Below, one piece after another: positions 18,895 to 28,007 of a DNA stretch of 57,520 nt. Numbering within the stretch: position 1 is the stretch's first letter; the number at the start of each line of letters is the position of its first letter. Origin of the DNA: Bacteroidota bacterium (lineage in GTDB: Bacteria; Bacteroidota; Bacteroidia; Chitinophagales; UBA8649); the NCBI GenBank assembly GCA_002862745.1, contig PKDX01000043.1, forward strand, positions 1 to 57,520, written 5' to 3'. The position numbers were made by a program, and so were the translations under genes. The notes beneath the pieces were generated by a model. That model was not told the origin of the DNA. It did not search any database and saw only the letters and a program-made list of their open reading frames with translations.

Positions 18895-20754
18895 TTAGTC
18901 TTCCAACACTTCGATACTTCGATGCAGGAAAGTAGTAAGTTGATCTCCTGAAAGAACACCTTGGCTCAACAGTGCTAAATCGAAGAGTTGCTTGATGATG
19001 GCTTCTCGTTTACCTCGAGCTTTCAATATGCGTTGTGCCAAGGGGTGGTTCGTGTTTACGACCACATTATACCGATCGGGCATATTTCCCATCATGGCCA
19101 TTCCGCCACCCATCTGATTCATCTCTTTCATGCGACGCATCCACTCCGATTGGGTGAGCGTTACTGGGTAATCTTTTGGGTTTAAGGCTTTGCATTCAAC
19201 TTGGAAGTTTTCGTCGGCTATTGTGGCCGAAAATGCTTCTTTTAGCTGCTCAACCTCTTTTTCATTTAAGACAGATTCAACTTGCTCATCTTTATCAATT
19301 AAGCTATCTAGCGCATCGGCATCTACTCGTTTGAAGGTAATGTCACCATCCTTCATTTCAAGGTGTTGCATAAAGTGGTTGTCAATCATTACATCCATAA
19401 CCAAGACCGTGTAATCCCGAGATTTTGCTGATTCTATGTAGGTATGCTGTCCCTCAGGATTGTTGGTGTAGAGGAGAATGATTTTATCATTTTTGTCTTT
19501 GTGAATTTCAGATAAGGCCTCTTTCCATTCTTCGATGGTCTTACAACTTCCTTCCGTGTCCTTCATCAAACCAATCTTTTGACTGCGCTCAAAGAATTTC
19601 TCGTCGGATATCAATCCATATTTTACAAACACTCCAATGTCTTCCCACTTCTTCTCAAAACCTTCTCGGTCCTTTTTAAAGAGTTCATTGAGTTTGTCGG
19701 ATACTTTTTTACTGATATGCCCTGTTATTTTCTTGACTTGACTATCCGCCTGAAGCGCTGACCTTGATACATTGAGCGGGATGTCTGTTGAATCAATAAC
19801 ACCATGAAGAAGCGTAAGAAATTCAGGCACAATTTCTTCGACATTATCGGTTACAAAGACTTGGTTGCTGTACAAGCCGATCTTATTGCGTTGCACTTCC
19901 ATCGATCGGTTGAGTTTTGGGAAGTAAAGAATTCCCTCTAAATGAAATGGATAATCTACATTAAGATGAATCCAAAACAAGGGATCTTCGCTCATAGGAT
20001 AGAGCTCTCTATAGAAACTTAAGTAGTCTTCATCTTTTAACTCACTGGGGTTCTTCGTCCAGAGGGGCGTTGAGTTATTGATTATTCTCGGCGTGGTTAT
20101 CGTTGTTTTTTCTTCTCCTTCTCCCTCTTCTACGGTGTTTTCTCCGAATACTATAGGGACAGGCATGAACTTACAATAGGTAGTTAGTAGACCCAGAATT
20201 TTTCCTTCGTCTAAGTAACCCTCTCCTTCTTCTGAGATATGCAAAATGATATCGCTTCCTCGCCGATCGCGCGTTGCCTCAGATAGGGTATATTCTGTTT
20301 TTCCCTCACTTTCCCATTGTATCGCACCTTCTCCTTTGTACGAGCGGCTCACTACGGTTACTTTTTCTGCTACCATAAACGCACTGTAAAATCCAAGGCC
20401 GAAATGACCTATGATTTCAGCTCGATCATCCAGATCCTTGAATTTTTCTGCAAATTCTTCAGCACTTGAAAAGGCAATGTCTGAGAGATATTTTATCACC
20501 TCTTCTTCATCCATGCCTAGGCCATCATCTGATATGGTAAGCGTTTTCGCATCTTTGTCAAGGTGGATGGTAATTTGGGGATTGAAGTCAAGTCGCTCAG
20601 CTTCCCCTTTTCGGATAAGCATGTCAAGCTTTCTTGTCGCATCGACGGCGTTGGATACCAATTCTCGCAAAAAGATATCTTGATCCGTGTACAAGAATTT
20701 TTTGATAATAGGGAAGATGTTCTCCGTATTGACACTGATATTGCCCTGTCGCAT
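18895..20754 (-). CDS. htpG: Molecular chaperone HtpG (Hsp90)
   Basis: Cytosolic ATP-dependent Hsp90 chaperone; 619 residues is typical. The GHKL ATPase domain shows LRELVSNAVDA with the ATP-contacting Asn, DDGLGMD, and IGHFGLGFYSAFMV. The middle domain and the C-terminal dimerisation domain follow; a short Met/Gly-rich segment (MKEMNQMGGGMAMMGN) lies near residues 535-550. Starts at ATG 20754. The 93-bp upstream space holds a small palindrome (TGCCA-AAA-TGGCA, 20816-20828), but I see no convincing heat-shock or CIRCE-type element. It follows the OmpA gene in the same direction. Confidence 0.97.
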   Translation of the reverse strand: MRQGNISVNTENIFPIIKKFLYTDQDIFLRELVSNAVDATRKLDMLIRKGEAERLDFNPQITIHLDKDAKTLTISDDGLGMDEEEVIKYLSDIAFSSAEEFAEKFKDLDDRAEIIGHFGLGFYSAFMVAEKVTVVSRSYKGEGAIQWESEGKTEYTLSEATRDRRGSDIILHISEEGEGYLDEGKILGLLTTYCKFMPVPIVFGENTVEEGEGEEKTTITTPRIINNSTPLWTKNPSELKDEDYLSFYRELYPMSEDPLFWIHLNVDYPFHLEGILYFPKLNRSMEVQRNKIGLYSNQVFVTDNVEEIVPEFLTLLHGVIDSTDIPLNVSRSALQADSQVKKITGHISKKVSDKLNELFKKDREGFEKKWEDIGVFVKYGLISDEKFFERSQKIGLMKDTEGSCKTIEEWKEALSEIHKDKNDKIILLYTNNPEGQHTYIESAKSRDYTVLVMDVMIDNHFMQHLEMKDGDITFKRVDADALDSLIDKDEQVESVLNEKEVEQLKEAFSATIADENFQVECKALNPKDYPVTLTQSEWMRRMKEMNQMGGGMAMMGNMPDRYNVVVNTNHPLAQRILKARGKREAIIKQLFDLALLSQGVLSGDQLTTFLHRSIEVLED

Positions 20755-20847
20755 AATGACTTTTTTGCTCTAGGTTTAGCAAAGGCCATGCCGATGAATG
20801 CTTAGAGTGTTTTTGTGCCAAAATGGCATAAACTGGACTGGAGAGGC

Positions 20848-22980
20848 TTATTTCGTTTGGCGAAGGCCTGCATTAATGATAGGGAATGGGTCTTCTGGAT
20901 TACATGCCGTCCCTGTTCCTCCATCGATTATTTTGAATTCGACTTGTCGATATTCCAATAGGGGAAGTCCCTCTTCTTCAATGGCCTCCTCTTCACCGAT
21001 GTATCGCAATTCAAATCGCGAACAAGGAAGATCATATTTTTCACTGAGGTAGGACATAACTTCCATGGCTCGGTTATAGCTCAGCTTGATGTTGTAGTTA
21101 TCATCATTGACATAATCGGTTTTCCCTGTAATCATGATGTTTAAATCATGGCAGCGTTGCATAAGAGCTCCTACGACATGAAGGTGAGCATAGTATGCTG
21201 GGTCTATAGAGTAATAGTTCTGAGCGAAGTGCACGGTAGGGAATTCTGTAATGTCCTCACAATCCTTTGCTTGGCTGCTGTTGTTGATTAGGGCTTGAAG
21301 GTCTTGATAGATTTGAGGTAAGTCCTTTACTTTTTCGTCATAATCGGGATCATCTGGATCGATAATAGGAATATGAGCGACACCATTAGAATCTACCGGC
21401 AATCCTGTAATACTGTACTTTTCTTCATCATATAAGTCAATGATTCCATCGTCATCAGAATCTAAGGCGCGACCCTTTGTATCCACCGGGGCTTCTTCTG
21501 GAGTGTCTTCTTCTTCGTCTAATCGGTTAATCACTCCATCATCATCATCATCCGCTAAGGCTTCGTTAATGGATTTTTCGACATTGATTTCATTTAGTCG
21601 TTCATAGGTATACTGGAATGGATTTAAGTGGGTTAAGGGCTCGGTTGTTTGCTTGCCTATTAGCTTAAAAGTTATTCCTACAGTAGCTGTTGCGTAGGCA
21701 TCTTTATCCTTTGTTACCCCGTTAGAACGGTAATTCAAAGAACTTAGGTCCTGACCTGGAAACTGCGCAAAAGGTTCTGACCACCTGTGGCCATCAAGAA
21801 GATCAGATGTGGTATACATCATGCGCGTTTCAAGATCTAAATCAATAAAACGATTGACTCTGAATGTGAATCCTCCTCCAAAACCAAAGGAAGGATTAAA
21901 GGTGAATCCATTTAAAAAAGAAATGGCCTTTAGTTCGTAGTCATTTTCAGCGTCGGTTTCATAAACTCCGTCCCGCATATCTTCAAGCGCATTGAGAATG
22001 TCTGGTTTTGAGGTATTCGTCGGGGGTATATTGCCATAACTGTAGGGTTGACCATTTTCATCGTAATGATCATACCGGGTGCGGTAGAGGAAGCCACCTG
22101 CGGAAATAAAAACATTAAAAAGCACTTTTGAGCGCTCTTTGTGGAATCGTGCACCTCCGAAGCTGAACATCACATCAAAGGTCATATCATGAGACACGGT
22201 ATAGCTATTGTGATAAAAATTCACTCGATTTGGCAATTGAGGATGATTAGTTCCTAAGCCAATAGTGTCCGCATAAGAAATAAGTTCAGGAACTGCTCCA
22301 ACAAGATTAGATGTAAGCACAGATGGCTGCCAATCTGTATTCCACATACGCATGTGAGCATAATTCAGTCTGAGTGACATAAAATAAGACATGGCTTTTT
22401 TGGCAAATAATCCAAACGTGTAACCTGGTGCAAAAGGTTTGACTCCTCGAAAGAAGTTTTGATTGATATCACCATTTATTATCGCAGTACCTCCTCGTAT
22501 CCCTAAACTCCATGCGTGTTTAGGTTTAGCTGGATAATAATACTCCCTATCGATGAAACCATCTTGTTGCCGTTTATTGCGCTTGGTTTGATTGAAAGGT
22601 TGAGCACTTTGTAGATCCGGCATTAATGGAGTAGAATACCTCGCTCGAACGGAATCGGGACTTCCTCGCTCTCGCACTACGGTATCTTGTGTGGATAGAG
22701 AGTCTGTTGAATCTGTCATCTCGTACCATGAAGATCGAGTCACAGAATCATCTCCAGCTGGAGTTATTTCTTGGCTCATTGAATCTACCATAGAGTCAAC
22801 AGGGGCTTCGTTGATGGATTCCTTTGCTTCCTCTGTTTCTGCAGGATCTATGGTACTATCTTCTGCCATAAAATCTCCCTGGATGCCTGTGCTATCGGTA
22901 GATATTGGCTCATCGACAGTTTGAGCCCACAGGCGTGGGCACAAAAAAGTCAATAAAAGAAAGAGGTAAAATACCCGCAT
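20848..22980 (-). CDS. OmpA-family outer-membrane protein with TSP3 repeats
   Basis: A 710-residue envelope protein. A signal peptide ends at LWAQ (about 20). Residues about 20-145 are an unusual Ser/Asp/Glu/Thr-rich spacer. About 150-465 has the alternating aromatic/glycine pattern of an outer-membrane beta-barrel of the Bacteroidota type. Acidic DDDDDGVINRLDEEED and DSDDDGIIDLYDEE near 480-525 are thrombospondin type-3-like calcium sites. The final 100 residues are an OmpA peptidoglycan-binding domain (ITGKTDYVNDDNYNIKLS, RAMEVMSYL, ending RQVEFKII). It likely anchors outer membrane to cell wall; ligand or channel function is unknown. A perfect -7 box lies just upstream. Confidence 0.9.
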   Translation of the reverse strand: MRVFYLFLLLTFLCPRLWAQTVDEPISTDSTGIQGDFMAEDSTIDPAETEEAKESINEAPVDSMVDSMSQEITPAGDDSVTRSSWYEMTDSTDSLSTQDTVVRERGSPDSVRARYSTPLMPDLQSAQPFNQTKRNKRQQDGFIDREYYYPAKPKHAWSLGIRGGTAIINGDINQNFFRGVKPFAPGYTFGLFAKKAMSYFMSLRLNYAHMRMWNTDWQPSVLTSNLVGAVPELISYADTIGLGTNHPQLPNRVNFYHNSYTVSHDMTFDVMFSFGGARFHKERSKVLFNVFISAGGFLYRTRYDHYDENGQPYSYGNIPPTNTSKPDILNALEDMRDGVYETDAENDYELKAISFLNGFTFNPSFGFGGGFTFRVNRFIDLDLETRMMYTTSDLLDGHRWSEPFAQFPGQDLSSLNYRSNGVTKDKDAYATATVGITFKLIGKQTTEPLTHLNPFQYTYERLNEINVEKSINEALADDDDDGVINRLDEEEDTPEEAPVDTKGRALDSDDDGIIDLYDEEKYSITGLPVDSNGVAHIPIIDPDDPDYDEKVKDLPQIYQDLQALINNSSQAKDCEDITEFPTVHFAQNYYSIDPAYYAHLHVVGALMQRCHDLNIMITGKTDYVNDDNYNIKLSYNRAMEVMSYLSEKYDLPCSRFELRYIGEEEAIEEEGLPLLEYRQVEFKIIDGGTGTACNPEDPFPIINAGLRQTK

Positions 22981-23000
22981 TGGAAATGGTTAGCTCCTTG

Positions 23001-23008
23001 CAAAGGTA
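23001..23008 (-). promoter_or_regulatory. -7 box (TACCTTTG) for the OmpA-family gene
   Basis: TACCTTTG on the minus strand matches the Bacteroidota -7 consensus TAnnTTTG in all fixed positions and lies 20 nt before ATG 22980. A clear -33 TTTG at the standard distance is not seen. Confidence 0.55.
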
Positions 23009-23034
23009 GTGAAAATGACATTAAAGGCCATTTA

Positions 23035-23751
23035 TTACTCGTAGACCTCGACCTTAACTTGTTTTTTGTCAAACCCTATGTCAAATAGAGTCTTTCTTGC
23101 CTCGTCCACCATGTCCTTCCAGCCGCAGATAAAAAATTCTAGAGGGAGTTCGTTGTACTCACCGTTTTCCATGGTCTGGAAGTAGTTCTCGATAATTTCT
23201 TTGTACACTTCATGGACATATCCTTGACGTCCTTTCCAAGGCTCTCGAGACAGGATGATGTGGTAGTTTAACTGCGGAATGGCCTCGACTAACTCCTGAA
23301 TTTCCTTGAAGTATAGAATGTTTTCTTCTCTTCGTGTGCCGAAGACGAGGTGAATGTCCCCTGTTTCAATCTTTTCTTCTTTGATGAATTCTAGAATGCT
23401 TTTGAAAGGGGAAATGCCAGTTCCAGTGCAGATAAAGATGAAGTTTTTCTTGTAGTTATCGATGGTAAGCACCCCTGATGCTCCATGACCTAGTTCAATA
23501 TGGTCGCCAACTTCAAGAGACCATAGATAAGCTGTTCCTTTGCCACCTTCTTTCTCTACAATGACTAACTCAACCTCATCGGCATTCGGTGAGTTGGCAA
23601 TGGAATAATGTCTAATCCCTCGAGATTTCCTAGCGTCAATAGGCAAGCTCAGAGAAATATATTGTCCTGCCTTGAAAGGCAAGTCATTATCGGGTTTAAG
23701 GTAAAACCTCTTTGTGGTGGAGGTTTCATCAATAATCTTGGTTATTATCAT
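23035..23751 (-). CDS. FAD/NAD(P)-binding reductase, ferredoxin-NADP reductase type
   Basis: A 238-residue flavoprotein reductase with only the two FNR domains. The FAD-binding motif RHYS is at 47-50. The pyrophosphate and NAD(P)-binding segment is CTGTGISPFKSIL near 107-119, followed by LVFGTRREENILY and the C-terminal FFICGWKDMVDEA. It ends VKVEVYE with no fused 2Fe-2S ferredoxin domain, so it should pass electrons to or from a separate ferredoxin, flavodoxin or oxygenase partner, none of which is adjacent. It follows the PurF-like gene by 37 bp on the same strand, so co-transcription is possible. Confidence 0.88.
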   Translation of the reverse strand: MIITKIIDETSTTKRFYLKPDNDLPFKAGQYISLSLPIDARKSRGIRHYSIANSPNADEVELVIVEKEGGKGTAYLWSLEVGDHIELGHGASGVLTIDNYKKNFIFICTGTGISPFKSILEFIKEEKIETGDIHLVFGTRREENILYFKEIQELVEAIPQLNYHIILSREPWKGRQGYVHEVYKEIIENYFQTMENGEYNELPLEFFICGWKDMVDEARKTLFDIGFDKKQVKVEVYE

Positions 23752-23788
23752 TTACTATTACTTAGACAATAATGGGAAAATGGAATTC

Positions 23789-25690
23789 TTAATAAGCTCG
23801 AACATTTTTTCCTTCCATAAAGTTTAAAAAAGCCTTATTGACAACGCGTCTACCTCCAGGAGTTGGATAATGGCCATCAAAGTACCATTGACCAGTATGA
23901 TTAGGACAGGCAAAGGATAATCCCTCTAAACTTTGATAGATGACTTCGACATCGGAGAAAATGGATTTTGGCTTCACTATCGCTGAAATTTCTGCACTGA
24001 TGTCATCTGGAGAAAATTGATCATATAAGGGCTTGACAAAGTTCTTTTGGTCGGCATTTCCTTCCCGAAAAGCGGCTTTAATTTGTTGCACTGTGTCAGT
24101 AAGCTGACTTTCTAATCCTCTAGACTTCAGAAGATTAACCATGGCCCGAAAGGCTATAAACTCATGCATTTTGGACATATCAATGCCGTAGCAATCAGGA
24201 TAGCGTATCTGGGGCGCGGATGAAAGGATGATAATTTTTTTCGGACCGAGTCGGTCAAGAATTCGAATAATACTTTTTTCTAACGTGGTACCTCGAACAA
24301 TCGAATCATCGATTACAACGAGGGTATCAATATTCCTTCGAATGGTTCCATAGGTTATGTCGTATACATGCTGCACAAGATCGTCACGGCCCTTATCTTC
24401 TGTGATAAAGGTTCGGAGCTTTACGTCTTTCACCGCTACTTTTTCTACCCTTGGTTTTTTTTGAAGCGCCCTAATCCATTCTTCCCGATCGATTTCTTTT
24501 TGTTCTAGCTGCCTGTCTGCTCTTGATTTATAGACCTTCTCTAATCCTCTAACCAGACCATAAAATGCGGTCTCAGCCGTGTTAGGTATATAGGAGAAAA
24601 CGGTATTATCCAAGTCATAATCCACCCGCTCAAGTACGGTCTTGGCCAGGCTTTCACCCAATTTGCGTCGTTCATTATAAATGTCGATGTCTGTTCCGCG
24701 AGAGAAATATATACGCTCAAAACTGCAAGCGGTCTTAGGCTTTTCCTCATAGATCTTTTCAAGCGAGGTTTTTCCATCTCTTCGAATCCATAGCATATGG
24801 CCTGCAGGAAGCTCTTTTACCTTATCGTGCGTCACCTCAAAGGTGGTCTGAATGGCAGGTCTTTCGGAGGCCACAACAACTGCCTCATCATTATGGTAAT
24901 AGAAGGCAGGTCGAATACCATGCGCATCTCGCAACACGAAAGTGTCTCCACTTCCTGTAATGCCGGACATAACAAATCCTCCATCAAACGCTTTGCACGC
25001 ATTATTGACAATCTGCTTGAGATCAAGGTTTGCCTCAATATGCTCTGATATCGTTTTTTTGGCGTAGCTGCCTTGTTTAAACGTATCAAACAGTCGCTGC
25101 ACCTCTCGATCAAGAAAATGTCCAAACTTCTCCAATACGGTAATGGTATCCTTTCGTTCTACGGGATGTTGGCCAATCTCGATCAGTTGATTGATCAGTT
25201 GGTCTACATTGGTAAGATTGAAGTTTCCTGCAATAAGAAGATTTCTCGACCTCCAAGAGTTTCTTCTATGGAAGGGATGGCAGGCATCAGTTGAATTTAC
25301 ACCGTGGGTTCCATATCGCAGATGGCCCAGGAATATATCACCGTAGCAGACAGCCTCTTGATAAAGCGTATTGCAGAGCGCCGCACCCGATTGTTGAGGA
25401 TTTTGGTCTATACATTGTTGCACTTTGCCGTCCCAATCTTTAAATAATGAAGCAATGGCATCGGAATCAATGGAACGCTCTCGGTAAATGTAGGGTTTGC
25501 CGGGAGGCGTATAGAGTTTGACTGTGGCAATTCCTGCGCCGTCTTGGCCTCGATTTCTCTGTTTTTGCATGAGCACATGAAGTTTGGAGGCCCCCCAGGT
25601 TAAGCTCCCATACTTGTCATAGTAGTATCCCGGTGCTTTAAGCTGTCGGACAAGCGCTAAGCCGCATTCATGTTTTATAAATTCACCCAT
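23789..25690 (-). CDS. purF: Amidophosphoribosyltransferase (PurF-like, long Bacteroidota form)
   Basis: Catalyses the first committed purine step: PRPP plus glutamine to 5-phosphoribosylamine. ATG 25690 (MGEFIKHECG) is chosen because the upstream extension begins only at TTG and because a CAACTTTG -7-like box lies 12 nt before it. This gives 633 residues. Cys9 in HECGLALVR is the class II amidotransferase nucleophile, presumably exposed by removal of the first eight residues. RNRGQDGAGIA and HLRYGTHG follow. The PRPP loop VVIDDSIVRGTT is near residue 440. It is longer than the common 460-505-residue enzymes, owing to inserts in the glutaminase half and a C-terminal extension. It could be one of two PurF paralogues in this lineage. 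Confidence 0.87.
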   Translation of the reverse strand: MGEFIKHECGLALVRQLKAPGYYYDKYGSLTWGASKLHVLMQKQRNRGQDGAGIATVKLYTPPGKPYIYRERSIDSDAIASLFKDWDGKVQQCIDQNPQQSGAALCNTLYQEAVCYGDIFLGHLRYGTHGVNSTDACHPFHRRNSWRSRNLLIAGNFNLTNVDQLINQLIEIGQHPVERKDTITVLEKFGHFLDREVQRLFDTFKQGSYAKKTISEHIEANLDLKQIVNNACKAFDGGFVMSGITGSGDTFVLRDAHGIRPAFYYHNDEAVVVASERPAIQTTFEVTHDKVKELPAGHMLWIRRDGKTSLEKIYEEKPKTACSFERIYFSRGTDIDIYNERRKLGESLAKTVLERVDYDLDNTVFSYIPNTAETAFYGLVRGLEKVYKSRADRQLEQKEIDREEWIRALQKKPRVEKVAVKDVKLRTFITEDKGRDDLVQHVYDITYGTIRRNIDTLVVIDDSIVRGTTLEKSIIRILDRLGPKKIIILSSAPQIRYPDCYGIDMSKMHEFIAFRAMVNLLKSRGLESQLTDTVQQIKAAFREGNADQKNFVKPLYDQFSPDDISAEISAIVKPKSIFSDVEVIYQSLEGLSFACPNHTGQWYFDGHYPTPGGRRVVNKAFLNFMEGKNVRAY

Positions 25691-25750
25691 GCTTTTGAAT
25701 CGCAAAGTTGGTGAAATCATCCCACTAATTGAAACCAGATGTTCTATCAA

Positions 25751-25777
25751 TTGTCAACGCTCAAAAATGTATCTTTG
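25751..25777 (+). promoter_or_regulatory. Promoter for nfu gene (TTG, 16 nt, TATCTTTG)
   Basis: A perfect -7 box TATCTTTG at 25770-25777 with TTG at 25751-25753 (spacing slightly short of the usual 19-21). It lies 17 nt before the GTG at 25795 and is the main reason for choosing that start over the longer frame. Confidence 0.55.
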
Positions 25778-25794
25778 AGCAAACGCTTTATATT

Positions 25795-26379
25795 GTGAAT
25801 GTTTTAGAAATCTACACCGAATCAACTCCAAATCCTACGAAGCTGAAGTTCGTAACGTCAAAACAGCTTCTTCCTCAGATGATTTTCGAGGGGAAGGGTG
25901 TTGATGAATGCGCTGACAGCCCTTTTGCATTGGCACTTTTTGAGGAATTCCCTGAGATTGGTGAAGTATTTATATCAAATAATTTTGTCACACTTACTAA
26001 GGTCGATGATAGTAAGGATTGGTTTGAGGTAATCTATACGATAAAAGCCTTTATGCATACCTATATCACCGAAGGCAATGTCATCGTATCCGATCGATTT
26101 ATTGAGGCCTACAAAGAATCGATGAAAAGCCAGTCTACAGGGGCGGCTGATATCGAACAAAAAATTATCCATTTGCTTGAGACCTATGTTCGTCCTGCGG
26201 TAGAAACGGATGGGGGTAATATTGCCTTTGAACAGTTTGACCAAGGCATTGTGACCGTCAAGTTACAGGGAGCATGCTCGGGTTGTCCTTCTTCTACGGC
26301 CACCTTAAAGGATGGAATTGAAGCGATGCTCAAGCGCATGCTTCCAGAAGTAAAAGAAGTCGTCGCGTTGGCAGAATAA
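25795..26379 (+). CDS. Nfu-type iron-sulfur cluster carrier (NifU family)
   Basis: Predicted Fe-S scaffold/carrier delivering clusters to apo-proteins. The frame is open further upstream to a TTG, but GTG 25795 (read as MNVLEIYTESTPNPT) fits the Nfu N-terminal domain start and sits directly behind a -7 box, giving 194 residues. The N-terminal half (YTESTPNPTKLKFV to about 95) is the Nfu_N domain. The C-terminal NifU domain has VRPAVETDGGNI and the cluster-binding CSGC in GACSGCPSSTATLK. Divergent from purF-like, convergent with the CoA-transferase gene 8 bp away. The pairing with Fe-S-using neighbours is suggestive only. Confidence 0.92.
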   Translation: MNVLEIYTESTPNPTKLKFVTSKQLLPQMIFEGKGVDECADSPFALALFEEFPEIGEVFISNNFVTLTKVDDSKDWFEVIYTIKAFMHTYITEGNVIVSDRFIEAYKESMKSQSTGAADIEQKIIHLLETYVRPAVETDGGNIAFEQFDQGIVTVKLQGACSGCPSSTATLKDGIEAMLKRMLPEVKEVVALAE

Positions 26380-26387
26380 CTAGAAGA

Positions 26388-27467
26388 TTAGGTATTGCTT
26401 TCGAGATGGAAGCAAGTGGTTTTTCCAACCAGAAACGATGTGTTGTCAATGACTGTCTCATGGGTCATATGTGGCTGTTCCTTAAACGCATCGAGAATTC
26501 CTTGTACTCGGGCACAGGGAATATTCGCCGCAGTGAGTTTTTCATGAAGCGATAGAGCATAGTATTGTCGGCAGACGTCCTGAAGGATATCAATTAGTGT
26601 CGTTCTATGGATGACACGTTGAGGATTGGTTCGAAAACTATCAGCCAACATTCTTGGCTCGTTAAGCACCTCCGCTAATCGAAGATATTGTACATCTGTT
26701 CCCACGGCAAAGAGAAGATAATCTCCTCCCTTACATTCTACAAGATCCCCATAGGGACAGATATTAGGGTGTGCTGATCCCATAGGGGATGGGTTAACCT
26801 TTTGATTTAAAGCATAGCTTGATTGATTGACTTGCGCGGCAAGAGCTGCTTCAACTAAAAACACTTCGACAAGCGATCCCTTTTGGTTGCTCTGTTTATG
26901 AAGCAGGGCCGTGAGTATTCCGGCACGCAATTGATGAGAGGTAAAAACATCAATAATGGCTACGGGTATTTTTAGAGGAGGCTTTCCTATTTCACCGTTG
27001 ATTGACATCCACCCGGTTTCAGCCTGCAAAACGGCATCGTAAGCTGGCCTATTCCGATCATCAGGGTAAGTTGAGATCCAACCTACAATGAGCTTTGGAT
27101 GAATTTTACGTAAGTCATCAAGTCGAAGATTGAGTTTCTCTTGTACAATTGGGCTAAAGTTTCCAATTAATACATCTGCATCTTCCAGCTCCTGCATTAG
27201 CCATTGGTGGTCATCCGGCAGGCTTAGGTCCTTTTGCACAATTGTCTTGTTATAGTTTGCTGATGCATGGTAAGAGGAAACCTCCTCGTCATAGTGTTCT
27301 CCCTCTCGTAACCAAGTCCTCGTGGAATCCCCTCCGGTTTTTGCATTTTCAATGCGAAGAACCTTAGCTCCTAATTCTGAAAACATGTTGGCTGTCATGG
27401 GGCCTGCCAAAACAGATGAAAGGTCGATAATTTTTAAATCTTGTAAGGGCGAGCGTTGCATAACCAT
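26388..27467 (-). CDS. CaiB/BaiF (class III) CoA-transferase
   Basis: A 359-residue class III CoA-transferase or alpha-methylacyl-CoA racemase homologue. Visible family features are LKIIDLSSVLAGPMTANMFSELGA at the N-terminus, VLRIENAKTGGDSTR, NYNKTIVQKDLSLP, the acidic residue in IIDVFTSHQLRAGILTALLHKQ at the position of the catalytic Asp, and a late ANIPCARV. It is a little shorter than the usual 380-410. Typical substrates are acyl-CoA/carboxylate pairs; which one is not visible. Starts at ATG 27467 (ATG 27461 possible) and diverges from the cysteine-cluster gene. Confidence 0.88.
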   Translation of the reverse strand: MVMQRSPLQDLKIIDLSSVLAGPMTANMFSELGAKVLRIENAKTGGDSTRTWLREGEHYDEEVSSYHASANYNKTIVQKDLSLPDDHQWLMQELEDADVLIGNFSPIVQEKLNLRLDDLRKIHPKLIVGWISTYPDDRNRPAYDAVLQAETGWMSINGEIGKPPLKIPVAIIDVFTSHQLRAGILTALLHKQSNQKGSLVEVFLVEAALAAQVNQSSYALNQKVNPSPMGSAHPNICPYGDLVECKGGDYLLFAVGTDVQYLRLAEVLNEPRMLADSFRTNPQRVIHRTTLIDILQDVCRQYYALSLHEKLTAANIPCARVQGILDAFKEQPHMTHETVIDNTSFLVGKTTCFHLESNT

Positions 27468-27516
27468 ATTCTCTGACCTCCAAGGTATAGAATACTGCGA
27501 TGACTCGAAGGAAGTT

Positions 27517-27524
27517 TATCTTTA
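27517..27524 (+). promoter_or_regulatory. -7-like box (TATCTTTA) before the YkgJ-like gene
   Basis: TATCTTTA differs from TAnnTTTG only in the last base and lies 9 nt before ATG 27534. No matching -33 element seen. Confidence 0.4.
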
Positions 27525-27533
27525 CCTAACGCT

Positions 27534-27980
27534 ATGAAGGTCCTTAAAAAGAAGTTGAAGTCCCTCCCTGACAAATCACTTGATGCTATGTTTCTTCGTC
27601 ATCATGAAGAGGTTTTCAAACAAACAGATTGTTTGGACTGTGGGAACTGTTGTAAAACCTTAGGACCAAGGCTGACAAAGACCGATATACGAAGAATGGC
27701 AAAGTACCTCAAGGTAAAAGAGGGTGATTTTTTTGCTTCCTATCTGCGCGTAGATGAAGATGGAGATACGGTTATGAAGGCACTTCCCTGTCCGTTCTTA
27801 GGAGGAGACAATTATTGTTCGGTCTATCCCGCTCGCCCTAAGGCCTGTCGAGAATACCCCCATACCGATCATACAAAAATGAAAAAGCACCTCAATCTGC
27901 TTGAAAAGAACTTGAAAACTTGTCCTGCTGCCCAGCAAATCGTTGATCGGATAGCCGAGGACTTGGGACTGCCGTCTTAG
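27534..27980 (+). CDS. YkgJ-family cysteine-cluster protein
   Basis: A 148-residue protein of the zinc- or iron-chelating CxxCxxCC family. Cysteines occur as DCLDCGNCCKTLGPR near residues 37-49, then CPFLGGDNYCSVYPARPKACREYP near 85-108. This gives the eight-Cys pattern typical of YkgJ/UPF0153. The metal and biochemical role are not established for the family. It is followed 27 bp later by the ABC-F gene, which appears to have its own promoter inside the end of this gene. Confidence 0.85.
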   Translation: MKVLKKKLKSLPDKSLDAMFLRHHEEVFKQTDCLDCGNCCKTLGPRLTKTDIRRMAKYLKVKEGDFFASYLRVDEDGDTVMKALPCPFLGGDNYCSVYPARPKACREYPHTDHTKMKKHLNLLEKNLKTCPAAQQIVDRIAEDLGLPS

Positions 27981-27993
27981 TGCTGTATACTTG
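27963..27993 (+). promoter_or_regulatory. Promoter for the ABC-F gene (TTG, 20 nt, TATACTTG)
   Basis: TTG at 27963-27965, a 20-nt spacer, and TATACTTG at 27986-27993 (one mismatch to TAnnTTTG). The -33 element lies inside the end of the preceding gene. ATG 28008 is 14 nt downstream. Confidence 0.5.
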
Positions 27994-28007
27994 CACTTCC
28001 GCTCACT

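Noticed and set aside
20816-20828. TGCCA-AAA-TGGCA palindrome upstream of htpG as a heat-shock element
   Set aside because: Arms are only five bases, it does not match CIRCE or other known heat-shock sites, and it lies about 60 bp from the start.
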